Source: Saussurea involucrata
Lineage: Eukaryota > Streptophyta > Magnoliopsida > Asterales > Asteraceae
NCBI GenBank assembly: GCA_033807775.1
Contig: CM066312.1
Location: 31,965,696 to 32,029,695 of the forward strand
Direction of reading: 5' to 3'
DNA length: 64,000 nucleotides
Shown here: one piece after another, positions 41,322-53,326 of the stretch
Layout: the number at the start of each line of letters is the position of its first letter
How positions within the stretch are numbered: position 1 is the stretch's first letter
Made by a program: the position numbers and the translations under genes
The notes under the pieces: model-generated
The model's input: the letters and a program-made list of their open reading frames with translations, nothing else
Told to the model about the DNA's origin: nothing
Databases searched by the model: none

Positions 41322-42166
41322 TGTTGGTCCCGAAGGGGTTCTACAAGGGTGAAAGTTTGTAGAAAGGGGGGTGAATACATACACGAAATTTACTTTTCTA
41401 AATTGTTTATTGATAAACCAAAACACAATTTACAGTTGTTGTGGAACAAGATTAAGTAAAACCTAATCTAAACAAACTTGAGAAACACAAAGGTTCTTGC
41501 ACTAGAAAATAGAAAGAAAGGATAAGTAGAAAAATAGGTGGTTTTTTCTACTTGCACTAAGAAGTCAGAAGATCCTTCAAAATGAAGAATGTTGATCCTA
41601 TGTATGCCCAATGCATTTAATGCATGACAGGATCACTTTACACGTGTCAGATCTTCATTGGGCGCATGCTTCTGACTTTTGTCAAAGACATGCTTTTTTC
41701 CACATGGTGAACAGTGTAGGTGGCAGAGTGGTTATACGATTGTGGACAAAAGCAAACTTCCTTTTGTACCTTCGTACTTTTGTGCAAGAGGATAAGACAA
41801 CAATTCTTGAACCACAAGCTTCATGATCGACGATCACTGATGATCTCTTTCATCAGTGAGGCATGATGTAAGTCAGCTATCACGGAAGCCTTGTTCTTGA
41901 TTTCACTGAATGCCGCTTCAAATCATGATTAGACTTGTCATTGTTCATCAGCTTGGTCTTCGATGTCAACGATGAACTCTTTAGTCATGAGGCTTGTCTT
42001 CAGGGATTACATTAAACACTTTTACATTAGAACCTATCAGCGATACTGAACAGACTCAGCATATTATCGCTGATGGTGAAACACTAATACATACAGATGT
42101 TGAATGCAATTTTCACTAAGTATTTTAAGGGTCGTCGTCAAATCACTGAGAGAGTTTGGATCAACA
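41322..42166 (-). repeat. 5' LTR of element B (845 bp)
   Basis: On the minus strand it begins TGTTGATCC and ends GGGACCAACA. Same family as the A LTR (640 bp) but about 200 bp longer. The block ACCCCCCTTTCTACAAA lies near the 3' end. Confidence 0.88.
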
Positions 42167-42237
42167 ATATCTTCACGGGATTTTTTGACGGATCAGTTTT
42201 TCGATGGATTGTCTACAGATGTTATCTTCTTAGGATT

Positions 42238-42690
42238 CACTAGTACAAAATATGCTTTTATAAATGGTTGTTTAGGGATTTATATACGACCAGCGTTTGT
42301 AAGAGTATCATACTTTTATACATGGTTTCAAAAACCGTGTATAAAATTCAACTTTTATATACGGTTTTAAACCCGTTTAGGAAAGGAATATTAACGGTGT
42401 ATAAAACTCACAATCTTACACGGTTTTTGGATGAAACCATTTATAAAGCCCTGCTAATCGGTTATAAAATGTCTATCTTACACGTTTTTAGATGAAACCG
42501 TTTAAAAACTCCTAATAACCGTTTATAAAAGTGTCTATCTTACACGATTTTTTACTACAACCATTTACAATTGTTTCTTCACGGTTTTGTTATGTATAAA
42601 TGTAACCATTTATTAAGAAAAATGCAGACATGTGTATACATATTTTTTACTAGAACTGTGTATAATGAGTTATATTTAATTTTTTAATAT
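42238..42690 (+). mobile_element. CACTA-type transposon end with subterminal repeats
   Basis: CACTAGTACAAAA at 42238 resembles an En/Spm TIR. It is followed by many short copies, in both orientations, of an ACGGTTTATAAA-like word, as in CACTA subterminal regions. No transposase and no partner TIR are recognised in the window. Bases 42167-42237 and 42690-43089 hold no feature I can support beyond a 60-bp-spaced direct repeat near 42955 and 43015. Confidence 0.55.
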
Positions 42691-43089
42691 TTTCCTCGAT
42701 TTTGTACCATCCATTATTCCAAATGTTGGTGAAGTTGCATTATATCCGATAAGCTACATTTCCAAATACGATTCCAATTTGAATAATGGAACATTTCAAA
42801 CAAAATTCTAAATACGTTAATCAACTAGACACGTAAAAGTATCATCTCAAAGTAACCATTAACCATTAAACTTTAAAGATCGTCAACGTAAATGCAACAT
42901 TTCATAGTAACCAAACATTCGAATACTTTTTATCGTATGATCAAGTCTAATACATATAGAGAATAAATCTTGGTAGTGAAAAAATTCAAACCGACGATTA
43001 GCATAAAATACATATAGAGAATAAATCTTCGTACTTGTATTGAAGTGACAGGATGCTGATCTGCAGCGACAATGGCATCAAACGCGGAA

Positions 43090-44722
43090 TGTAACAACCG
43101 TGTCCAAATTGTAATTTTTTTAGTGAATCGGGGCCAAAGTGTAAAGGTGAGAACTTGAGGACTTGGGTGCAATTTAGAGAAGGTATAAATAGGGGTAAAA
43201 CCTCTAATTTCTTTTCACCTAATTTCCGTGCGGCTACATCGAGGCAGGGAGAACGAGGAAAAAGGTGAGAGATCGATAAAGAGTTCTTCACTCAAGGTAA
43301 GCGTCGATTCTTCCTCTAATATTTCATGCTATTCGGTTTTTCCATTGTTGTGGCTTTGATAAAATGAAAGAACACCCTAATACATTACTGTATCTACTTT
43401 TCAACAGTGTAAATGGAGGTTTGGGTAGTTTAAATTGATTTAATGGATAGACAAATGGATAAAATGGTCATTTAGGGTTAAAGTGTGAACCCAAGCAAGT
43501 ATCTAATTATGCATGTGGTAAAATCGCATCCCCTAATCGATTTCTGGAAGTTTTGGGGTTTCACTGTTCGATGTCCGGATATCGCCTCATTTGGATTGTT
43601 TATTGTCCGGATAGTTTAGTTTCCGAATGGGAATCCAGATTGTTGGGTTTCCGGGTAAGTTTCCGATTGTTTGTTTCCGGATAAGTTTTATATCCCCGAA
43701 GGGGGATATCCGGAAAGGGGTTGTTTCCGGATGGGTTATGCGTCTGGATAGTGGTGTCCGAATGAGGGTTATATCCCCGAAGGGGGATGCCCAGATTCTT
43801 TATACTCCGAGGGGGGGGGGGGGTATTCAAGTGACTTATCACCCATGCCCGTTTGGTCGACTTGTAGGTGTTCGGCTTGTTCAAGAGTGAGACTTGGCAT
43901 GTGACAATTTCCAGCAATCAGGTGAGTTCCCTTATACTCTTTTTGGGGAAACGAAATGTTAAATGCTTTTGATTATTACTGATCATGGTATGAATTGCAC
44001 ACATGCTTATTTATAATCTTGTTATAAATTCCTCGCATAAATGACATGTCTTGGATATGTTTATCGCGTATGATGCGAGAGGTTTGTAAAGATATATGCA
44101 TCGCTGTTTTGCTACCAGATTTGCTTTATATGCTTATGTGGAGTCGGGTTGCACAGTGGGATTAGTGTACTTTGGGATCTGATGATACCTTGGGAGGTGA
44201 ATCATTAAACTTGTGTATGTGTGTGTGTGGAATCTGTTTCCTATATGCAAAGGACATGGGGAGTCTGCTTGGGCCCCGATCGTGGTTGTTGCTGGTTATG
44301 TATGTGGTCTATGAACACTGTGCAAATACCCCTATTTGTTATGAAATTATTTGTTGGGCCTTACGGTGGATAAAACAATGAATTTTATGCATGCTTTCGT
44401 ATAAACTGTTTTTCAGAGGCAATTCACTAGACCTCATGGTCTAACCCTCGCTTTTTCAAACTAAAACCATATTCAGGGAAGCGCAATAGTGGTGCTTCTA
44501 GTAAGGGTAAGGATAAAGTATGAAGATTTGAGATGGAGGCGACTGCACATAGAGCACTTTTGTTCGTACCTTCAGTTTGCTTAGTATAGTTAGCTCTCGG
44601 CTGTGGAAGGATGTTTCCGCTGTGGAATTTTAAAATTTTGTTTAATGGATTTGTTACGTAACTTAGGACCCATTTTGGGATGTTTATTTATTCATTCATG
44701 TTTGGATTTTTGGGTTGTTACA
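43090..44722 (+). mobile_element. Solo LTR, probably Ty3/gypsy (1633 bp)
   Basis: It starts TGTAACAACC and ends GGTTGTTACA, a perfect 10-bp inverted pair with TG...CA ends. The flanks are CGGAA (43085-43089) and CCGAA (44723-44727), a 5-bp target duplication with one change. It contains a TATA box (GTATAAATAGGGG near 43183) and no coding or PBS. Orientation follows the TATA box. Such solo LTRs arise by recombination between the two LTRs of one element. Confidence 0.78.
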
Positions 44723-44727
44723 CCGAA

Positions 44728-47185
44728 CATAATAATTATTTAGTTTGGCGACGAAAAATAGTGGCAGTTTAAAGCTAATACCTGAGCTTACGTGCTGATA
44801 ACATGTAAAAGAACAATGAAAGTAGAGAGAAAAAACGTCATAAAGATAAATATAAACTTGGAAAGGGATTTACTTCATAAATAAATCTAAGTGTTTCTAT
44901 CTATCTCTATCGTCACATTTTTTTGACGATGACGCACTTATCCTACAACAAATTCAAGATAAACTTAACCACATGTATCTAATTCGTAATTTTTTATCCA
45001 TCCCTTATTGAGCGTCGGTTACCTTATCGGATGAGCATGACAAAAACCGATAATATTATTGGTAAGACGTATAGCAACAACCAATATTCTTACCCGATTA
45101 ACGTTTACCAGGTAAAAGATGCTATGAACGAGAATGTCATCCGACAAAGTAAATAAGGATGAGATTTTTATTGGAAAACACATACTCAATAACCATCCCT
45201 ACTATAAGAGCATCTCTAACAACAACTTAAAAATAGAGAAAATGAAGATTTTAAGTCAATATCTTGCTCCAATATCTTCCCAAAACTATCTAAAAAGTAT
45301 GAAAGATAATGGATTTATTTTAAATTTGGAGAACATCTGAAAAATGATTATCAGATGAGAACATTGATAGGAAATTTTGAATATAAATATTTAAAATGAT
45401 AAAAAATATTTTAATAAATAAATAAAATATTTTAATATTACAATAAATATTGGAATCTATAAAATAAAAAATATATTAAAAAATAAATATAACTTTTAAA
45501 GAATTTTAAGTTTTAATTATATTTTAAAGAGTATAGAAATGTTAAGTTTTTTTTTTTGAACTACGAAATTTTGGCATCATTTGGCAAAAAAAAGCTAGCT
45601 TATAAGAGCATCTCCAACAGATCCTCTATAATTTTTCTAAAATAGGGACGTAAAAGTAAAATCTCTAAAATGAATTATATTTAACTCTAACAGATTCTCT
45701 ATTTTAGAGAACTCAACATCCATTATATTATTAAAATATTATTTAAATTTATCATCCCAATACAGTTTTTAAAAAGAATTTATATAAAATAATAATAACT
45801 CAATCCTATTTGGCAAAACAAAAGCTAGCTTATACTAGATTTTTTTAGGTACATGTTTGGATGACCATAAACTATCTTATAAGCTAGCTTTTTGAAAATG
45901 CTACTTGGAGTAGCGTTTCAATAGTTTTTTTATGAATATTCCAATATTGCCCCTTATTATTATTTACTAACTATTATTATTAATAAATATTAATTTTTTA
46001 AATTTAATTATAATTAACTAATAAATATTAACTGAAAATTATTACATTAAATTTTAATTATACATTGATATTAAATTTTAATTATTTAGAATTATTGTTA
46101 ATAATAACTATTTTTTTTAATATTAATGAATATATTTTAATTATCAAATAATATTATTTTTTAATTATTATTTGATTATTTTTTCATATGTAACGGTTAC
46201 TTAAAATTTTAAGTTAATATATATATTTTTTCTAAAACTTGTTTAAACAAATTCAAAATTTATAGTATATATGCAATAATAAATTTTAAATTTCTTTTAG
46301 TTAACATGTTATATTATTTAATTTTTCTTTATTACATTGGTTGTATTAATAAACATATTATTTTGTTATAAATTTGTTTTAATTACATAATTAAATTTGT
46401 AATTGATAATTATTTGAAGATATCCCTTTTGGTCATTTTACATGTTTATAAGCTACTTTTGTCAAACATGATTTTTTCATCGGCTAGCTTATCAGCTAGT
46501 TTGCCAAACATAGCCTTAGAGTAGTTTTCATTAGTTTTTTGTGAATATTCCAATATTGCCCCATTATTTATTAACTATTAGTCTATTACTAGTAATATAC
46601 CAGCAGGATGCAAAGGTTTTATCAAAATACATTTAGATTTTAAATATCAAATTCTTTGCAAAATATGTTTGAAATATTTGATGGTTCCGCAAGTAAAATA
46701 TAAATCTAATTTCTCATGTCTTAACGCATGTCATCGTTATAGTACAAAATTGATAGTTTGTTCTAGTTACTCTTGCTAGTTAACTATTATTATAAACAAA
46801 TATTAATTTTTAAAATTTAATTATTATTAATTAATAAATATTTTTAACTAATATTAACTGAAATTATTAAATTAAATTTTAACTATACATTGATATTTGT
46901 TTTTAATTATTTAAAGTTATTGCTAATCATATAAAAAAAATTATATTTTTTTTAATATTAATCAATATGTTTTAATTATCAATTACTATTATCTTTTTAA
47001 TTATTATCTGATTTTTTTTGTTCATATTATCTTTAACGGTTATTTAAAATCATAAGTTAATATATATTTTCTCTAAATCAGATAGCTTATCAGCAACCAT
47101 CTAACTTATGAGTTAACATCTAGCTTATCAGTTAGTTTGTCAAACCTAGCCTTAAGTTTTATGAATTCAAATAATATGTATGTAA
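44728..47185. other. AT-rich gene-free stretch with MITE debris
   Basis: No plausible gene. ATAAGAGCATCTC(C/T)AACA, a common plant MITE terminus, occurs near 45203 and 45602. From about 45830 to 47160 two diverged tandem copies of a roughly 650-bp AT-rich element are present, each with TGAATATTCCAATATTGCCCC and AGCTTATCAG(C/T)TAGTTTG, the latter resembling hAT-like MITE ends. Confidence 0.5.
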
Positions 47186-47461
47186 TAATAAAAAGAGTGA
47201 ATTGCACTTTTGGTCTCCAAGGTTATATGATTTCTTTGAAACATGGATTTGTACTTCAATATCTCAAGAAGTGGTCCCTCAGTTTTAAATTTTACTCTAA
47301 AAGGAGGACCTGACCACTAACTTTGTTAAAAAATTCAATTAGAGTCAGGGGCATTTTTCGTCCAACTATGTTTTTATCCTCCTTTTACACTTTTTTTTGT
47401 TTTTCTTATTATTATGTAAAATGATTGAACTTACGGGACCAAATATGTAAATAACTCTAAT

Positions 47462-47529
<68 letters not shown>
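47462..47529. repeat. (AT)n followed by (GA)n microsatellite
   Basis: About 44 bases of AT repeat followed by about 24 of GA, inside the Pack-MULE. Confidence 0.9.
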
Positions 47530-47730
47530 ATTTATAAGGCTTTTTCCAAGAAATTTGAAAACCTTGATAAAATAAATTCTAGTTCTATAGTTTGTAAAGT
47601 GATAACTGACCTTGAGAGAGGAGTGATTGAGTTTTGAATTGAACCCCCATCTGGGAACAACATCTCTGACAACATTCCGGCCACCACCACCGTCCGACAA
47701 CATCAGCGGCGATGAGGTTCTTAAAAACCT

Positions 47731-47913
47731 CTAAAAAATGGCCATAACAAGAAACATGGAGATCAAGATGGCAGTAGCAACAAACCCAAAAGAGATTGCA
47801 TTTACAGACTTATCAAAATATCTCCAATGATCATCTCTTTGTTCTTGTGTGTACAATGATGGAGCTTTAGTTGGTGGCAAGAAACCCTGTTGATGAGCAT
47901 CATCTTGACCCAT
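47731..47913 (-). pseudogene. Captured fragment of a small single-pass membrane protein gene
   Basis: The ATG at 47913 gives MGQDDAHQQGFLPPTKAPSL, then DDHWRYFDKSVNAISFGF and a hydrophobic helix (VATAILISMFLVMAIF), then TAG. Past the stop the frame stays open with RFLRTSSPLMLS and meets AAG|GTCAGT, a good splice donor (47611/47610). The sense of the family (short plant single-pass membrane proteins) comes from memory; there is no symbol I trust. The stop right after the helix, the missing later exons and the location inside MULE TIRs all point to a captured, decayed fragment. Part of a promoter or 5' UTR is included, with a CT-rich tract at 48068-48082. Confidence 0.65.
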
Positions 47914-48281
47914 CAAAGGTATCACGCACAAACACACTAAAACACACACTGTTTCTTCAAAAAGACTTGATTTTTCTTGAAATCTTGCATTTTTGGAGAT
48001 GGTAGAAAAGATTCCAAGTATTAACAATGGAGATGGCAGCCCTATGGTTGTGACTTCCCAACGTCTCTCTCTCTCTCTCTTAACTTTTGCATAAATTTAA
48101 AAAAAATATGAATGTGATTTGGTCTCAGAGATGGAGGGGGCGAGACACCGGTAAGATGTCCGGTGGCCAGGGCCGGAGAAATCCATTGAAGATGATAGAT
48201 GATGATGATGATGGTGGCGGAATTGATGGTGAAGGGTGTTGCAAGTGTGGTCCATGTGTTTGTTTATATATATATATAATA

Positions 48282-48936
48282 GGGAAAATTGCATGAAAAT
48301 AGAACAAACTTTCACCTGATTCCTATTTTGGGGAACCAACTTTCAAAATCGTTATTCTGGGGCCTGTATCAAACTTTAGGTTTATTTAAGGGTCTGGTTA
48401 ACCTATTGACCTGATAATGATGACATCACCCCATACTTTTGCCAACTAAGATTCCACATCATTATTTCCCCTATTAAAATAAATCTAAAATGCTGACGTG
48501 GCATTTTTTTTAAAAAAAACGTTTTTTCCAAAAAAAAAAGAAATTTAATCATAAAAATTTGATTAAATGCATTCCTCTCGTTTTTTATAATTATAAAATC
48601 AAACTAAAATGCATATTTTTTATTAATGCAATAAAAAAACGAAAACAAAACTAATTCATGTCAATTTTAGAATGAATTCCTTAAAGTTCACAACCAATTC
48701 ATATCAATTTTAAAGTTTAATGCAACGTTGACAAATCAAAACAAAATTAAAAGTTCACAACGTTTGAATCGTTGATATTATAATAAATTCGATTACAAAA
48801 AAATGGTTGAAAATCTTCCTTGAATCATCCTTGTGGAACTGATCGAACTTCATCGAGAATTGGTGCATCACCGGGAGTTGGTATACCCGCCTCGAAACTA
48901 ACCTGTGAACTCTGCAAAATAAACATATTTTTAGCT

Positions 48937-48981
<45 letters not shown>

Positions 48982-51900
48982 AAATAATGTGAGTCCCAAA
49001 TATTATACTTACTCCTATAATTTCATCCCGTGAACTCGTACCTCTTGAACCCCTACCTCTTAAACCTCTTCCTCTCATGTTGCTTCCAATAACCAAATCC
49101 TCCTCTATATTGTTTTTTCTCGGTCTACCGACTGGATTTTTTGACCGAATCGGTGCATCTTTCTTTTTGTTTTTACAACTTCTAGAATTATGTCCTACCT
49201 CCAAACAATTTCTGCAAGTCATCTTTCTCCCTGATTTCACTACAACTTCATGGCCGTATGCATTTCTTCTACTGTGACTACCTCCTTCACTTGCATCTTT
49301 CCTCCTAGCTATTGTTGGCCTACCAGGCATGCGTCTAGACTTTGGAGGCAAAAGTTTGGCAAAATCTGTCCTTGGCCAAAGTTTGATCCCATTCAAAGGG
49401 TTGATCTTGTTATTGTATGTGTTATTGAACTTTATTGTTGAGAATAAGGGAGACACAAACTTAGCTGGATCTTCATGAATGAAGTATATGGCTGCAACAG
49501 CGTGTTGACAAGGAATTCCAGAAACTTGCCAACTTCTGCAAGTACATGTTCTGCATTGAGTGTCTACAACAAAGCCTTCTAGTCCTTGTCTTACTTCAAA
49601 AAGGTTCCCTCCATTGGGAGCAACACGCCAATACCTACAAAAAATTATCAAACCATAATGTAATATTTACGAAACAATTTACGTTATATTTATAAAACAT
49701 TATAATTATAAACATACCGCATTAACTCTTTATTTTTCTCAACTTTCTTTCTTATATTTGGACAAATTTCATCATCCCAATTGCATGCTTTGTTGTTCAT
49801 CCTAACCATTCTTTCCATCACAAGAGCTCTAATCTCCTCGAGCATGGTTATTATAGGTTTTCTCCTAGATGAGACAATCAAAGAGTTAAAACACTCACTT
49901 GCTCCGTTTTCTACAGCATCACATGATGTGTCGATCTTGAAGAAAGCCATCGACCATGTCGACGGTTGTCTTTCCATCAAATGATCGTAAGCATGGGAAG
50001 ACAAACTTTTTATTTCTTGCATGATTCCTTCAAATTCTTATGGTATCCCCGACTTGGATGCGGCCCAAAACAAAGATATGGACTGGATACCTGTGTACTT
50101 CTTCCTAAAATTTGCATATATGTGTCTAGCACATTGTCGATGCTCAGCAAGTGGGAATACCTCCTTAACAGCTTCCACAAGTCCCTGTATTAACATAATG
50201 CAATTAACTAATTAAAATATGACATTCACAATGTATAAACATAATGTAAGTGTGTGCAATTAATTATTAGTATATTATTACCTTATGTTGATCTGACATC
50301 AATGTTACCCCTAACCCATCAGTCAATCCAATGTCCTGCATTAGAAACTCTAAAAACCACTTCCAACTGTCTTTGTTTTCAACCTCTACCACAGCCCATG
50401 CGAGAGGATATATTTGGTTGTTACTATCCTTCCCTATCGCACTTAATAACTCTCCCTTGCATACGGTTTTTAAAAAACATCCATCCAAGCCAATGAATCT
50501 CCTACAACCCGACAACCATCCTTCTTTGATACCCTTAAAACACACATAAAATCTTTGAAAATAATTTCTATTGTCCGGTCCTACCTCGACACTAATTTTA
50601 ACCGTTGATCCCGGATTACTCATTCTAATCTCTTCACCGTAGTCCCATAACTTCCCATAATGCTCAATGAGAGCCGTTTCTACTTCCCCCAATGCCTTGG
50701 CCTTAGCCCTTTGGCATTGACTCAACTGGACAATGCACTTGTATTTTTTTAGAATGGATTCCTTCAAATCAACTAACTTGATAGATGGGTTTTGTCTAAT
50801 CTTCCTCCCATATTGTTTAGCAATCCAATTGGAATTCACAAGTGAACCTAACCTATAATTTCTCCCACATGTGTGCTCATCACGTAGTGACTTGACTTGG
50901 AACGACTTTTCATCCTTCATCCAAGATGCCTACAATCTCCATGGACAACTACTTTCAAATCCTTTTTTGGGTGGTCCACACACAACATGTAACTTGTCTT
51001 TGCTGTTTTTTAGGTACCTTCATGTATAATAATATGTCACAAGAAAATAGTAATTACATAACATAAAATTGTAAGTAAGAAAGATAAGTAGCATACCTGA
51101 GTTGAAAGCCATTTGAAAGCGCATAATTTGTTAAACAATTCTTTAACTCCAAGGCCGATGCATATCGTTCACCAACTTGAGGCTTCATTAAGTTCCAAGG
51201 AACATTTGGATTGTGAATTGGAAGTTCAGTGGTTTTGGCCTCGTCTTCTTCAACCATTTCATCTTCTTCAACCATTTCATTTTCATTGTCGGAATTAACG
51301 ACATCTTCAACAAACTTCTCTCTTTCATACTCATCACATAATTCTGTCAAAAAATTATCATGTTGATATGTTTGTGGTTGTACCTCATTTTCTCTTTCCA
51401 TGTTATCATCTCTAGGGATTCGAACAATTTCATTACAAGAATGTACCGCATGTTTAACATTTACATCTCTCACTTCCTTATTGATTTTCCTCATTCTAAC
51501 CTCTCTAATCTCATCATCCCCTTCCGATAAATGATCTACACTAGCTTCCTCGTCATCATCAACGTCGGAAAACCCACTCTCATCATCACTACCGGAAACA
51601 TAATCCTCTTCAATGGTATCATCATCGTTACTATTCAAGAACTCACCAATATCAATACCAAAATGATTAAAAAGCAAACTGTTTTTACAGTAACACAACA
51701 AGGAAACCACTAAAAAACAAGGAAACCCACGAAAGGCAAACTGTTTTTATAGAAGTTTTACAACATCTCGTAGACATCTATATAACATGATTGTACTTTT
51801 TTGTATGAAGTCTTGATCTGTTTTGGGCCATCTGTTTTACATGAAGTTTTACATGAAGTCTTGATCTGATTTTTTGTATTCGTGTTGTATGATTGTACTT

Positions 51901-52711
51901 TCAATTCAGCACCAATAATTTATTCATTAAGTAGGCTTACCTGAAGAAGTAGACATCTATATAACATGAAGTTTTACATCATCTCGTTTTATAAGGAGAA
52001 AAGGAGATGTTTGATGTTAAGTTGTTAACTCCTAACATGAATAGTAAATTCCAACGATTACTGGATTTCTATAAAATAACTCGTCTCAACTCATAAATTC
52101 TAATACCCAATTGAGCAAAATACAAATCCACTTAACACTAAGTTAAAAAAGTCGAAAAAAAGTCAAGAAGGAAACCCACGAAAAGTAGCAGCAGCAGTCC
52201 GAAAAATACCACTAAAAAACACAAAGCAGCAGTCAAGAAGGAAACCCACGAAAAGTAGCAGTAGCAGAAACGGGATGATCAGATGCGAACACCACTAAAA
52301 AACACAAAGGTAACAAACGTAACAAACCTGAGACGCCGGGCGCCGGAGACAGGGGCGCCGGAGACGGGAGGCATTAGGGTTGCAGACTGCAGCGATAGGA
52401 TGGAGGAGAAGGAGATAGGAATTGAACTGAGAGCGGGAGAAAGGAGGCGATGAGTCGTTTCATTTTGTGGTTTTATTTATTTTCTTTTTAATAATATAAT
52501 GCTGATTTGGCTAAACAATTTCCACCTAATATCTTTTAATTAAATTAAGTGCCACATCATATTAAAAATTACCGGTTACCTGTGAAACAGGTTAACCAGA
52601 CCCTTAAATAAACCAAAAGTTTGATACAGGCCCTAGAATAACGATTTTGAAAGTTGGTTCCCCAAAATAGGAATCAGGTGAAAGTTTGTTCCATTTTCAT
52701 GCAATTTTCCC
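48282..52711 (-). mobile_element. Complete MULE (4.43 kb) with 9-bp TSD and 123-bp TIRs
   Basis: TIRs 48282-48404 and 52589-52711 start GGGAAAATTGCATGAAAAT and differ at about three positions. Flanks are TATATAATA at 48273-48281 and 52712-52720, identical. It encodes one MuDR-type transposase on the minus strand. The ends look intact, so it could be mobilised in trans even though its transposase has two stops. Confidence 0.93.
48825..51710 (-). pseudogene. MuDR-type MULE transposase, five exons, two nonsense codons
   Basis: GT-AG exons inferred at 51710-51097, 51017-50282, 50184-49718, 49634-49013 and 48911-48825 sum to 2526 nt (842 codons) in one frame. Domains in order: an acidic N-terminus; a MuDR DNA-binding module (VGERYASALELKNCLTNYAL); the transposase core with FIGLDGCFLKTVCKG (first Asp), LMSDQHKGLVEAV (second Asp) and EHRQCARHIYANFRKKY; a SWIM zinc finger CTCRSWQVSGIPCQH; and a CCHC knuckle CRNCLEVGHNSRSC. 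In-frame stops are TAG at 50930-50932 and TAA at 50038-50040. A (TA)n tract (48940-48977) lies in the last intron. Confidence 0.85.
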
Positions 52712-52983
52712 TATATAATATTATAAGTTGGCCCTTATAATTTTACTTTTTTACAAAAACAAGGAAAAACAAAAAGAATTGCAAAGTTAGATGGAAAACT
52801 TGGTTGGACGAAAATGCCCCCGACTCTAACTGAGTTTTTTTAACAAAGTTAGTGGCCAGGTCCTTCTTTTGGAGTAAATTTGAAAACTGATGGACCATTT
52901 TTTGAGATAATGAAGTTTAGGTCCCTCTTTCAAATAAATCATATAACCAAAAGGACAAAAAATGCAATTCACTCTAATAAAAA

Positions 52984-53326
52984 TGAAACGTTAAAAAGGA
53001 ATTCCAAATGAATAGGAGGAGACGGCCAATTAAAATACCAAGACAAAAAAGTAAATTTCAAATCCAAGACAAACGCGTATGTTAGCATCACCCCCTTTTT
53101 TCTGCTTTCTCATTTCCAATCGCGACCAATTCACAGCTTGTTCAATCTATTCTCTCTCTGTCTCTCTTGAATCCAATTCTGATTCTCACAATTCGTATAG
53201 ACAAAGAAAGACAGGTGTTGTTTTTCGCGTCTCTGTAGGGATCTGATCTGATCTCATCTCATTTCCTAGGGTTTTTTATTTTATTGTTTTGGGTCTGGAA
53301 CAAGACTACCTTTGATATTATTAGTT
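52984..53326 (+). promoter_or_regulatory. Promoter and 5' UTR space of the DRP1-like gene
   Basis: 343 bp between the Pack-MULE target duplication and the ATG. It holds CT-rich leader-type sequence (about 53150-53175) and no clear TATA box. Any element farther upstream has been displaced by the Pack-MULE insertion. Confidence 0.45.

Larger units (their letters stand above)
16513..42166 (-). mobile_element. Copia element B, the oldest host element, interrupted by C and A2
   Basis: On the minus strand B runs 5' LTR (41322-42166), PBS, gag, protease, integrase, then a break filled by element C (20912-37335), then RT/RNase H (19345-20911), a spacer (18734-19344) and the extra ORF (16513-18733), which is cut by element A2. 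The join is proved by the 5-bp TTACC repeat at 20907-20911 and 37336-37340 and by the fact that removing C restores the sequence order seen in element A. All B frames are degraded. Confidence 0.88.
47195..52974. mobile_element. Mutator-like element with captured gene fragment (Pack-MULE), split by a MULE
   Basis: Long inverted arms (about 215 bp, 47195-47410 and 52760-52974) start GAGTGAATTGCA. The 9-bp flanks are identical: TAATAAAAA at 47186-47194 and 52975-52983. Without the nested MULE the element is about 1.34 kb. It carries no transposase of its own but a fragment of a cellular gene (47611-48270). The structure fits a non-autonomous Pack-MULE. Confidence 0.82.

Noticed and set aside
44744..44763. 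GGCGACGAAAAATAGTG as a possible inverted CACTA end paired with 42238
   Set aside because: Its complement CACTATTTTTCG does not match CACTAGTACAAAA, and the flanking 3 bases do not agree.
45134..45340. 68-codon frame in the AT-rich region
   Set aside because: It overlaps a MITE terminus, has no recognisable domain and is within the length expected by chance.
47461..47703. 80-codon frame ending in alternating Tyr-Ile residues
   Set aside because: The tail is a translation of the (AT)n tract; the upstream part is the out-of-context continuation of the captured gene fragment.
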